Source: Thermoplasmata archaeon (GTDB lineage: Archaea; Thermoplasmatota; Thermoplasmata; Thermoplasmatales; Thermoplasmataceae). Taken from it: a DNA stretch of 6,392 nucleotides. Shown here one piece after another: positions 1 to 6,139 of the stretch (positions are counted from its first letter, which is position 1; each line of letters opens with the position of its first letter). The stretch covers positions 1 to 6,392 of the forward strand of contig JAKAUD010000018.1 of assembly GCA_021827885.1 (NCBI GenBank), in the 5' to 3' direction. The position numbers and the translations under genes are program-made. Below the pieces are notes generated by a model, which saw only the letters and a list, made by a program, of their open reading frames with translations, was not told the DNA's origin and ran no database searches.

Positions 1-195
1 GTCTTCTCCAAGGGAAAGCAAATCATTATGGCCCTTTTCAATGGTTGGAAAATTCTCCTCTAACTGTTGAATCAAACTTTCGGTAGTAGGGGCACCTGCT
101 GAGACAGAGCAACCAGCTCCCATAAAAAGAGTGGCCTTTCCTGATTTTATCTTAACGATTATATCCTGCAAATCTTTTTCTGTCTTGGAATCCAT
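1..195 (-). CDS. SIR2-like domain protein, N-terminal 65 residues (3' end outside window)
   Basis: The first 65 codons of a protein whose glycine-rich loop, GAGCSVSAGAPTT at residues 26-38, is the NAD-binding signature of SIR2-like (sirtuin-type Rossmann) domains. It follows a short helix and a hydrophobic strand ending TLFM, as usual for the family. SIR2 domains placed at the very N-terminus like this are typical of the SIR2_2-type proteins found in anti-phage systems, where they often cleave NAD to stop infected cells; the rest of this protein, which would carry any sensor or partner domain, is not visible. The ATG at 193-195 is chosen because GGAG lies 9 nt upstream on the minus strand and the glycine loop sits at the normal distance from the start. 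The gene lies downstream of the restriction-modification operon in the same direction, but a 251-bp gap and its own TATA-like box suggest separate transcription. A metabolic deacetylase is less likely, given the loop variant and context. Confidence 0.8.
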   Translation of the reverse strand, partial: MDSKTEKDLQDIIVKIKSGKATLFMGAGCSVSAGAPTTESLIQQLEENFPTIEKGHNDLLSLGED

Positions 196-204
196 CACCA
201 ACCG

Positions 205-208
205 CTCC
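205..208 (-). promoter_or_regulatory. Shine-Dalgarno site of the SIR2-like gene
   Basis: GGAG on the minus strand, 9 nt before the ATG at 195. It supports this start codon and implies a transcript with a leader rather than a leaderless one. Confidence 0.45.
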
Positions 209-242
209 AAATTTTGTATTCGATAATTTTTAAAACACAACT

Positions 243-256
243 CAATTTATATTAAT
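243..256 (-). promoter_or_regulatory. Candidate archaeal TATA box for the SIR2-like gene
   Basis: The minus strand reads ATTAATATAAATTG here, close to the archaeal TATA consensus, and is preceded by purine-rich GCAAAG that could serve as a BRE. A start site about 26 nt downstream would give a leader of roughly 30 nt containing the GGAG. This rests on pattern and spacing only. Confidence 0.35.
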
Positions 257-302
257 GAACTTTGCTATGGTGAGTAATAGTTCAGATATGTAAATTCTCA
301 GA

Positions 303-407
303 TCAGCCTTCTGTCCTAACATAGTTAGCCTCACCTTTCTTTAACATTTCCATTGAACCGGGGTGGAACGTACCTTCCCGCCTTTTCTCAAACACACAAG
401 CATTCAT
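303..407 (-). CDS. Possible small ORF, 34 residues, unknown
   Basis: An ATG-started frame of 34 codons plus TGA in the gap between the methyltransferase and the SIR2-like gene, running in the same direction. The product is basic and hydrophilic, beginning MNACVFEKRREGTFHPG and continuing with a lysine-rich stretch. The composition looks coding, with charged residues, Gly and Pro in plausible positions, but I recognise no family and see no convincing Shine-Dalgarno site. The frame is open a few codons further upstream, to a TAA just past the methyltransferase stop. It may be a real micro-protein, a remnant of a displaced gene, or chance. Conservation of the reading frame in related genomes would decide. 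Confidence 0.25.
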   Translation of the reverse strand: MNACVFEKRREGTFHPGSMEMLKKGEANYVRTEG

Positions 408-420
408 GGATACAATTTGA

Positions 421-446
421 AAAATTTACAGAAACTTTTCAAAAAG
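421..446 (-). terminator. Candidate T-tract terminator after the restriction-modification operon
   Basis: Directly after the methyltransferase stop codon, the minus strand has two T5 runs (near 441-445 and 424-428) within an A/T-rich stretch. Archaeal transcription commonly ends at such T-tracts without needing a hairpin. The first run can also pair with the A-run at the end of the gene (AAAAA, 5-nt loop, TTTTT, 441-455). Confidence 0.4.
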
Positions 447-1691
447 TCAGTTTTTCTTCATAATTACGATGTATTCTTTGCTCATTGTTTCTTCTGTTAT
501 TCCTGTCTTGTTCGAAGGGCTATTCCTCAGGGGCATCCTTTTATTTGGAATCACTCTAGTAAATGTATCAAAGTGTGTGAATCCGCACTCTTGATAAAAG
601 CACCTAATGGCATCATCTGTTGGCAATTTTACGCCAGCAACAATTCTATTCGCAACAACATAGCATGAATACCCATTATTTTTTATCAACTTGGATACAT
701 TTTCTATTGATTTCTGAAGATCTGAATAAAAGGCGGACACTTCAATCCCCCTTTTGTTATTCTTTGAAAACACTTCAGAAATAGCTTTGTCTAGAGATTC
801 GCAATCAAATTTCTCCAACTCCTTTTTCCTCACTCCTCCCATTGAGAGTTTGTCCACATCTTCCTTATAAATTCCAAGCCACATGGATGATAATTTAGAG
901 TATTGCCCATATGCCACTGTTGTGTGAGAATCCCCATACGGAGGGGATGTTATCACTATGTCCACGCTATTCTTCTTTGCTATGCTAGGAGGTAGTTGAT
1001 TTACGGTGTTGAACAATTTAATCTTTGCATCTGGCATTAAATCCTTACCAGCCATATATGCATGAAATTCCCTATATCCCTTGAGATTCCTTGACAATTT
1101 TTTATTCATTGTTGAAAATGGATCAGGGTTGTGCTTGATTAATTTATCAGGAGCATATCTATACAATTTAAATTCACTTTTTCTTGTGTTAGAGCTTTCC
1201 CTTATGGTTTCACTGGCTGCAACTTTAAAAAAATTCTTAATTTTTGCATCCTTTATGTTTGAGATATACCTCATTATAAGCCCTATTCTATTTATGGCAT
1301 TCTCCTTGAACCAGAAATTTAAGTTATTCCAATCTATAATCTTTGGATTTCCCTTTGGAACCATTGTAAAGGAAATAAATTTATTTATTTCATTCTCAAG
1401 ATCCTCAATTTTTGTCAGGTAATCCGTCTTTGCTGTTGAAATTAGTTGAGCCAACGGGTTAATGTCAGTCCCTATGACGTTTAACCCCTTTCTAACGCCC
1501 TCAACCAATGTGCTTCCAGAACCACAATATGGATCGAATAAAAGACTCCCTTCCTTTATATTGAGAATTTCTATGATGGAACTTGGGATTTGCGGTATCA
1601 TCCTTGCAGGATAATCATGGTAAATGTGAGTGTATTCGCGGGTATTGGCATCTGCAAATGTCCAATCTTTAAGGCCTGTGTATTCTATCAT
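447..1691 (-). CDS. Type II DNA amino-methyltransferase (probably N4-cytosine), partner of the MvaI/BcnI-like endonuclease
   Basis: A 414-residue S-adenosylmethionine-dependent DNA methyltransferase that should protect host sites from the endonuclease encoded just upstream. Motif X is at residues 22-36 (HIYHDYPARMIPQIP), motif I at 53-61 (DPYCGSGST, cofactor binding), motif II around GTDINP at 74-79, and the catalytic motif IV is TSPPY at 248-252. The serine before PPY is the hallmark of N4-cytosine enzymes, although some N6-adenine enzymes also use SPPY. The C-terminus (NKRMPLRNSPSNKTG, 383-397, then EYIVIMKK) is the ending I associate with this methylase group. About 170 residues separate motifs II and IV, so part of target recognition may lie there. 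The ATG overlaps the endonuclease stop as ATGA, and GGAG lies 5 nt before it, giving coupled or independent initiation. MvaI and BcnI are themselves paired with N4-cytosine methylases, which fits. The recognition site cannot be read from the sequence. Confidence 0.9.
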   Translation of the reverse strand: MIEYTGLKDWTFADANTREYTHIYHDYPARMIPQIPSSIIEILNIKEGSLLFDPYCGSGSTLVEGVRKGLNVIGTDINPLAQLISTAKTDYLTKIEDLENEINKFISFTMVPKGNPKIIDWNNLNFWFKENAINRIGLIMRYISNIKDAKIKNFFKVAASETIRESSNTRKSEFKLYRYAPDKLIKHNPDPFSTMNKKLSRNLKGYREFHAYMAGKDLMPDAKIKLFNTVNQLPPSIAKKNSVDIVITSPPYGDSHTTVAYGQYSKLSSMWLGIYKEDVDKLSMGGVRKKELEKFDCESLDKAISEVFSKNNKRGIEVSAFYSDLQKSIENVSKLIKNNGYSCYVVANRIVAGVKLPTDDAIRCFYQECGFTHFDTFTRVIPNKRMPLRNSPSNKTGITEETMSKEYIVIMKKN

Positions 1692-2425
1692 GCTTTCTCC
1701 ATCTTAGGTATTATTCTATCCCTATATGCAAAGCAATCTTGAAGGTTTCTTTCAAGAACCCTAAATCCAGTTCCGTGATCATGTGGCTTTCCTGCTTGCT
1801 TATGCCCCTCTGGGTACATTCCGATTCTTAGTTCAACCTTAACGATGCCATTTTGAATGAGCTTGATAAATCGTTCAAATGAGAAGCCCATGAGCACCCA
1901 CGCTTCATTATAATTGAATTCTTCATTATCTCTAGTCCCCCTTACGTCAGCTTTTACCAGCAATACCCTATGCATCTTTGCCTCAAAGGAATTTCTTAAC
2001 GTTTCATAATCCCAGCCGCCATAAACCTTTCCATTGACACCCTCTATAAGGATCTTATTTTCTGTCAACGTAATTCTTAATGCTGGCCTTCCTTTTATTT
2101 CAGTTATTCTGCTTCCATATAGATCCACATGAAGAACATTTTTTGAACTGTTTGCGTCAGGTGGATAACCATAATCTCTCAATAACTCTTGAACTGAACT
2201 TGAAGGGCTAGGAGTTTTAGTGAAAAGGGATATCATAGAATTAGAATCTTTCCTCATTGACTTCAACTCAACTTTTTCACCGTTAGGGCCTGGAAAGTTG
2301 TTTTCTTTGATTCCAAGGAGTTCCTCTAAAGTCTTGCCTATTCCAGTATCATGCTTCCTTTGAGAAGGAACCCATTGGTTGCTAATCTCATTGAGCCTGT
2401 CAACGAGTTCATTGAAGCCTTTCAT
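1688..2425 (-). CDS. MvaI/BcnI-family Type II restriction endonuclease
   Basis: A 245-residue endonuclease, close to the known lengths of MvaI (246) and BcnI (238). Family features are the N-terminal HDTGIGKTLEELLGIKENN block (25-43), followed by PGPNGEKVELK (45-55), in which E53 and K55 form the ExK half of the PD-(D/E)xK active site, and the late HDHGTGFRV block (215-223) containing the conserved histidine region. MvaI and BcnI act as monomers that nick each strand of CCWGG or CCSGG; this enzyme probably cuts a related GC-rich pentanucleotide, but that is inference. It is the first gene of a two-gene operon and its TGA overlaps the methyltransferase ATG by 4 nt. The ATG at 2425 has no good Shine-Dalgarno motif (only AAGG about 15 nt away), which suggests a leaderless or weakly translated start. 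No control-protein gene lies next to it. The reading frame is intact. Confidence 0.88.
   Translation of the reverse strand: MKGFNELVDRLNEISNQWVPSQRKHDTGIGKTLEELLGIKENNFPGPNGEKVELKSMRKDSNSMISLFTKTPSPSSSVQELLRDYGYPPDANSSKNVLHVDLYGSRITEIKGRPALRITLTENKILIEGVNGKVYGGWDYETLRNSFEAKMHRVLLVKADVRGTRDNEEFNYNEAWVLMGFSFERFIKLIQNGIVKVELRIGMYPEGHKQAGKPHDHGTGFRVLERNLQDCFAYRDRIIPKMEKA
1697..1700 (-). promoter_or_regulatory. Shine-Dalgarno site of the methyltransferase
   Basis: GGAG on the minus strand inside the last codons of the endonuclease gene, 5 nt before the methyltransferase ATG. It confirms that start. The upstream endonuclease gene has no equivalent site. Confidence 0.55.
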
Positions 2426-2440
2426 TTAATTCAATAATGC

Positions 2441-2486
2441 CTTTTATTAGATTAAGAAATCGATCAGTCCAATTCTATAAAATATG
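2441..2486 (-). promoter_or_regulatory. Promoter region of the restriction-modification operon
   Basis: Two TATA-like stretches are read on the minus strand: ATATTTTATAG (2475-2485, about 55 nt from the ATG) and CTAATAAAAG (2441-2450, about 20-25 nt from the ATG). The nearer one would give an almost leaderless transcript, in keeping with the lack of a Shine-Dalgarno site; the farther one matches the TATA consensus better but has a pyrimidine-rich flank where a BRE should be. I cannot choose between them. Confidence 0.35.
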
Positions 2487-2635
2487 CAAAGGAATTAAAA
2501 ACTGCACAAAGGTAGGATTCAAACTAGGATCTGAAGACCAAGATGTTGAGATATATTGAGGATGTGAACAATGAACCTATTAAATTCACATGGAAATCGA
2601 AGATGGATGAGATGCCTATGAGGATCATGACATAA
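2462..2635 (+). pseudogene. Decayed C-terminus of an IS630-type transposase
   Basis: One plus-strand frame, interrupted by two TAG codons at about 2513 and 2525, reads like the C-terminal end of IS630-family DDE transposases. Its best part is DLKTKMLRYIEDVNNEPIKF followed by TWKSKMDEM. This parallels the family pattern of an acidic/basic helix ending in Y-I-E, then N-x-x-P-x-x-F-x-W and T-K-x-x-D-E-I. The preceding DQSNSIKYAKELKTAQR may correspond to the family's N-Q-x-E-x-W-F-S-I segment after loss of a few codons. The frame ends in TAA at 2633-2635, about where a complete transposase would end. The catalytic DDE residues are absent, so this is inactive debris. It reaches within 37 bp of the endonuclease start, so the operon promoter lies in or against it. 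The assignment is by pattern memory, not a search. Confidence 0.55.
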
Positions 2636-2653
2636 TATTGTAATAATATTATG
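2631..2653. repeat. Perfect 9-bp inverted repeat
   Basis: CATAATATT at 2631-2639 and its exact reverse complement AATATTATG at 2645-2653, separated by GTAAT. It overlaps the stop codon of the transposase remnant. It may be a relic of the transcript end or terminus of the element, or a symmetrical protein-binding site. The arms are almost pure A/T, which raises the odds of chance. Confidence 0.5.
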
Positions 2654-2726
2654 GAAACGTTTTACTAGGTTCATGTAGATGACACTTTGGTAAATTTAAC
2701 AAGATCTTGTGGGATAAATATAGTAT

Positions 2727-2942
2727 TTAAGTCATCGACATTCGAAAGTTCCTCCCCTTCATTAAAAGGTCACCAGTCATTAGGACTGAACCTGAAAGTC
2801 TTGCTATGTATGTGATTTTTTCATCATCTTTGTCAGATTTTAGCAAAATTTCCATTTTTCTACTCAATAGTTTATACTGCAATATTATATGATTTTCCCT
2901 GAATAGAGTTATAATTATAATTGAATCTGCACAATCACCTTT
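2727..2942 (-). pseudogene. Coding-like fragment, faint resemblance to a PIN-domain C-terminus
   Basis: A 71-codon open stretch on the minus strand between two stops. It has a hydrophobic start (ADSIIIITLFRENHII), a charged middle (SRKMEILLKSDKDDEK) and then ITYIARLSGSVLMTGDLLMK. The last part, with D-D-E-x-I-x-x-I-A followed by a hydrophobic strand and T-G-D, resembles the final strands of PIN-like nucleases, where a late acidic residue sits in a V-T-x-D motif. The only ATG is internal, at 2855, and would give just 42 residues (2727-2855); TTG codons exist slightly upstream. There is no obvious Shine-Dalgarno site. It is most likely a remnant of a small toxin-like or nuclease gene, but could be a real short protein or chance. 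No antitoxin gene is visible beside it. Confidence 0.25.
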
Positions 2943-2947
2943 TCAGT

Positions 2948-3043
2948 ATGAAATTATATCAATGCGACTTGCAGCTTCCCGCTTACAGCAGGTTTGATCT
3001 TACAAAATATGGTTCCGATGTCTACCATAGAAAGAATGGATAA
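2948..3043 (+). CDS. Possible small ORF, 31 residues, unknown
   Basis: An ATG-started frame of 31 codons ending in TAA just before the TATA-like box of the large downstream gene. The product (MKLYQCDLQLPAYSRFDLTK, then a short basic tail) has a believable amino-acid mix but matches nothing I recognise, and it has no Shine-Dalgarno site. It may be the N-terminal stub of a gene truncated by the same rearrangements that left the transposase remnant. Low confidence that it is expressed. Confidence 0.2.
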   Translation: MKLYQCDLQLPAYSRFDLTKYGSDVYHRKNG

Positions 3044-3053
3044 TTTTATTAAA
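3029..3053 (+). promoter_or_regulatory. TATA box and purine-rich BRE of the large membrane-protein gene
   Basis: TTTTATTAAA at 3044-3053 is centred about 27 nt before the TTG at 3075, which is the normal archaeal TATA-to-start-site distance. The stretch just upstream (GAAAGAATGGA, 3030-3040) is purine-rich, as expected of a BRE. Transcription would therefore begin at or beside the start codon, giving a leaderless mRNA; this also explains the lack of a Shine-Dalgarno site. Confidence 0.5.
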
Positions 3054-3074
3054 GTGTAGTAGATTGTTAAATTA

Positions 3075-5981
3075 TTGTCCAGTTCAGCAAAAAATCAAGA
3101 ATCGGCAAACGAATCAAATGAACCTATTTTAGTCGATTTACCTATTGATTCTTATAGAAACTCAGAGCTTAATTTTAGTAAGGAATTAAACAATGTCCAC
3201 ATAGAAGTTAAAAATTTTGCGGATTCTATAGTTACAATAAAAACGGAGGTGAAAGATGCCATCAAAAATGCTGATTCAAGTGTTCAAACTTCTTTCAGTA
3301 AAATAATCAATTACACTATTATGATTGGTATTGCAGCTTTTATTACAATAATTGTGGTTCTTGAAGGTTACATCCTATTCGACGTTCTCCATGCCGTATC
3401 ACTACTGAGCGCTTTGATTAGTGCAATTTCATCACTTTTTTTAATTATTGGATTTTTTGCACTGTCTTCAATCTATATTAAAATCGTGCTTAATAAAAAT
3501 GGGAACGAATCTGGTATAGTAATGAGCCGATTAGGCTCGATTATAGCTTTCATTGAAGATATGGGCATTAAAGCAGAAGGTGTAACAAAAATAGCGTATG
3601 TTTTATCAGGAGCTTTTCAGAGAATACTCGATACACGAGACAAAATCAAGGAGTTTGAAGAATTTAAGAGCGGACTTAAATTTGCATTAAGCAAATATGA
3701 CATTCTGGACACCAACATTGAAAAAGAAATTGACTCATTTGGCTATTTCGAGACTGATTCTAATAGAGAAACTGTTTGGATCGATGAACTATCTAAAAAA
3801 CTCTGCACTCAGTTCCTGATCCACGAATTAAAGGTTCCCGCAAACATAATAAACCTTATCTATCTTGATTATCGAAATCTATCTCATAAAAACACCATCT
3901 GGAAAGAAATATTAAAAGAAGACAATACTATGGTTTTCAGCAAAATACTGGAATCGTCAAATTTGGTTAATATGAGTTCTATTAAAGACAAAAGTAAAAA
4001 ACAAGAATTTCTAGAACTTATACTGAAATCTTTTAATGATGGGTATTCCTTGTATGATCTTACACAATCGACTGCACGTTACGATGAATTAATCCACAAA
4101 ATTGAGCGGTCCCTTGAAAGTGTTCTTGTTGCTATAAAATCTGAAATCAGACTGGAACAACTCTTCCTAGAAATTCCTAAATCCCTCAGTTTAGTTAAGG
4201 AACATTACTTAAAAATTCTATCAAACCAAATTCATATGAGCCCAGATACCACTAATTTCCTATTCTACAATGATTTTGATAAAACTAAACTTACAGATAT
4301 AATTAGTACAAGTAACCTTAAACAAGTTATGCAAATTTCTGAAGAATTAGTGAAATACGGGTTATTGAAAACACGACTTTCTCCAAATACGATCGCAAGA
4401 GTAATTAAGAGTTACAGGGATCAATCAGTCGATTTCTCCAGACTCAAAGATGAAATTTCCAAGAAAGAGGAATTGATAGAGATAGTTAATTTCACACTTC
4501 CTATTCTTAACGACTACGGAATAGAAACGATCGGTAAAGATGAAGTCATAAATTCCATCATAATTTCAAATGAATATTCTGAAGTTGTTGCTTCAACCTC
4601 ATATGTTAGAGCTCAAGGCTACATCCAACTTCTGAGAAGGCTTGCCTTCACTGGGGAGCTGAACAAGGATATAAGAGAGTTGCTCATCCTCGAAAATGAA
4701 AAAGTCGTTTATCTATCATCTCTTGTTGCTATTCTGCTAAACTTGAGGGGAAATCTATCTGGCAGGGATGTAAACAAGGAATTAAGCTCGAATTCCTCGC
4801 TTGTGAACGTATTATACTTATTTCAAAAAAGAGGCACAGAGGGAATTCAACGTGATTTTGGCGTTCTTTTAGCAGATTGTGTCAAAAAAGTAATAAGTGG
4901 TGATTTGAATGGAATAGATGGGCCATTGTCATATGAATTTGGAGCCATATTTTCAGACACTGGGAGAATTACAAATTATAACTTTCTAATTCATTCTAAA
5001 GTTGAATCAACCATTGAGATTTTCAAGAAAGAATCAACCAAAATATGGGAAAATCAGTTACTAAGGGATATTATCTCTTCTATTCTCAACGAGACATGGA
5101 AAGTTGATGATGTTAGGGACATGGTACTGGGAAATGCAGTTACTGCATATATGATTGTTAAGCCACAAAAACCATCAGAATTCAGAGAAAGTTCTCGTCT
5201 TATGTCTTATATTAAGGAATCAAATATTGAAGAGATACGGAAGATTGCAAGGGATACGGTTGAGCCAAGAGATGTTGTTGGAACGCCCGATAGCCTCATA
5301 ATGTTTAAAGATGCAGGGACAGCAGTTAGAATTGGGTTGGTGCCCCCTGGACTTTCTTTTGAAAAATTTGTAAAATTATTTGATTCCGTAGTTAGCGAAT
5401 ACCTGCACCGATACAATCAAAATCTTCCTATGCACTTGATCAGAGTATCAGCTTCGGAGAGTTCATTTTATCTCACTGGAGCCCAATATACAGATATTTC
5501 TTCATTTGAAAATCAAGGAGTGCTATCTAAAATAAAAGATTTGATCACAACAGAAAAATACATTTCAACCGATTATCAGCTCGCACTATACTCCTCATTG
5601 AAGCTAGAAAAAAAATATACATTGAAGGAGACTATTATTCTGCTGTTTGAACAAAACAAAAGCATAATATTTCAGCATTTGTCAAAGGGAATTTTTGATA
5701 CTCTTCGTAAATACTGCGATGAGAAAAATATATCATTGGACGGTTTTGTAAATAAGTTACTTAAATCAATAAGGGTTAGTTCTATTGCAGACTTTATTGT
5801 GTTGATAAACCGTACAGATAATGATAAAGAAAGGAAAAGTCTTCAACAAAGAATTAGTCGAGCCATATCTGTCAACCTTATGGTAGGAAAAGAAGAGCCC
5901 TATGAGCTTAAAACTTTGAGTTCGGATTTGGCGGAAAAACTGATCGAATTTTCAAAAGCTTTGAGAGATTTTGGTTCATAA
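3075..5981 (+). CDS. Large two-helix membrane protein of unknown family (968 residues)
   Basis: I do not recognise the family. Residues 1-79 are hydrophilic, with a helical, possibly coiled-coil stretch (about 41-76). Two hydrophobic helices follow at about 80-103 and 108-137, joined by a very short turn (FDVLHA), so they form a hairpin with both ends on the same side. Residues about 140-968 are soluble, mostly helical, rich in Lys, Glu, Ile and Leu, and probably cytoplasmic. I see no Walker A motif, zinc cluster, nuclease ExK, SIR2 or TIR signature. Residues about 745-806 are less repetitive, with glycine/proline turns (DAGTAVRIGLVPPGLSFEKF) and alternating hydrophobic residues, suggesting an alpha/beta domain. 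The TTG start is chosen because a TAG lies 5 codons upstream, TTG is the only usual start before Met83 inside the first helix, and a TATA box lies 27 nt away. It is transcribed divergently from the restriction operon. A defence role is inferred from neighbours only. Confidence 0.85.
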   Translation: MSSSAKNQESANESNEPILVDLPIDSYRNSELNFSKELNNVHIEVKNFADSIVTIKTEVKDAIKNADSSVQTSFSKIINYTIMIGIAAFITIIVVLEGYILFDVLHAVSLLSALISAISSLFLIIGFFALSSIYIKIVLNKNGNESGIVMSRLGSIIAFIEDMGIKAEGVTKIAYVLSGAFQRILDTRDKIKEFEEFKSGLKFALSKYDILDTNIEKEIDSFGYFETDSNRETVWIDELSKKLCTQFLIHELKVPANIINLIYLDYRNLSHKNTIWKEILKEDNTMVFSKILESSNLVNMSSIKDKSKKQEFLELILKSFNDGYSLYDLTQSTARYDELIHKIERSLESVLVAIKSEIRLEQLFLEIPKSLSLVKEHYLKILSNQIHMSPDTTNFLFYNDFDKTKLTDIISTSNLKQVMQISEELVKYGLLKTRLSPNTIARVIKSYRDQSVDFSRLKDEISKKEELIEIVNFTLPILNDYGIETIGKDEVINSIIISNEYSEVVASTSYVRAQGYIQLLRRLAFTGELNKDIRELLILENEKVVYLSSLVAILLNLRGNLSGRDVNKELSSNSSLVNVLYLFQKRGTEGIQRDFGVLLADCVKKVISGDLNGIDGPLSYEFGAIFSDTGRITNYNFLIHSKVESTIEIFKKESTKIWENQLLRDIISSILNETWKVDDVRDMVLGNAVTAYMIVKPQKPSEFRESSRLMSYIKESNIEEIRKIARDTVEPRDVVGTPDSLIMFKDAGTAVRIGLVPPGLSFEKFVKLFDSVVSEYLHRYNQNLPMHLIRVSASESSFYLTGAQYTDISSFENQGVLSKIKDLITTEKYISTDYQLALYSSLKLEKKYTLKETIILLFEQNKSIIFQHLSKGIFDTLRKYCDEKNISLDGFVNKLLKSIRVSSIADFIVLINRTDNDKERKSLQQRISRAISVNLMVGKEEPYELKTLSSDLAEKLIEFSKALRDFGS

Positions 5982-5985
5982 TAAA

Positions 5986-6051
5986 AGCCATCCAGTGAAC
6001 GATGGTTCCTATGAAGAAGTCTCAGGTAAAGATTCCATATTTTACCTTTTT
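5986..6051 (+). terminator. Hairpin and T-tracts after the large membrane-protein gene
   Basis: A stem of seven pairs including one G-U (5986-5992 with 6001-6007, core CCATC/GATGG, 8-nt loop) starts 4 nt after the stop codon. TTTT and TTTTT runs follow at 6040-6043 and 6047-6051. The T-tracts are the more likely archaeal termination signal. The stem is short and may be incidental. Confidence 0.35.
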
Positions 6052-6063
6052 CCCCAATTCAAT

Positions 6064-6139
6064 ATATTCCAACGCCATGGTTTGCAGTTGCAATCGTTTT
6101 CATCTTGATCCCTGTCTTCAGCATTTCCTCTGTGTCTGA
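6064..6139 (-). other. Coding-like sequence in frame after the TAG of the preceding gene
   Basis: Past the amber stop at 6140-6142, the same minus-strand frame continues for 25-26 sense codons (SDTEEMLKTGIKMKTIATAN, then HGVGIY) before a TGA. The stretch contains an ATG that could start its own short frame. A second frame beginning ATG at about 6079 reads MALEYIELGKKVKYGIFT before stopping. Both look more like protein than typical spacer does. The simplest reading is a gene end truncated by a nonsense mutation and a frameshift; chance is possible. Confidence 0.25.

Noticed and set aside
441..455. AAAAA-5 nt-TTTTT hairpin as a strong intrinsic terminator
   Set aside because: Five A-T pairs are too weak alone; the T-tracts are kept as the candidate archaeal signal instead.
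363..668. A 101-codon plus-strand frame
   Set aside because: It lies mostly opposite the C-terminal part of the methyltransferase, its product has no domain character, and the minus-strand gene has clear family motifs.
1081..1422. A 113-codon plus-strand frame with hydrophobic, membrane-like sequence
   Set aside because: It is fully antisense to the methyltransferase; the hydrophobicity is a by-product of reading Lys/Asn/Glu codons on the opposite strand.
2426..3074. CRISPR array, tRNA or structured RNA in the large gap
   Set aside because: There are no regularly spaced direct repeats, no tRNA-like cloverleaf and no long stem beyond the 9-bp A/T palindrome. The stretch 2654-2726 shows nothing I can name.
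5207..5416. A 69-codon minus-strand frame
   Set aside because: It is antisense within the intact 968-residue gene, with no start signals of its own and no recognisable domain.
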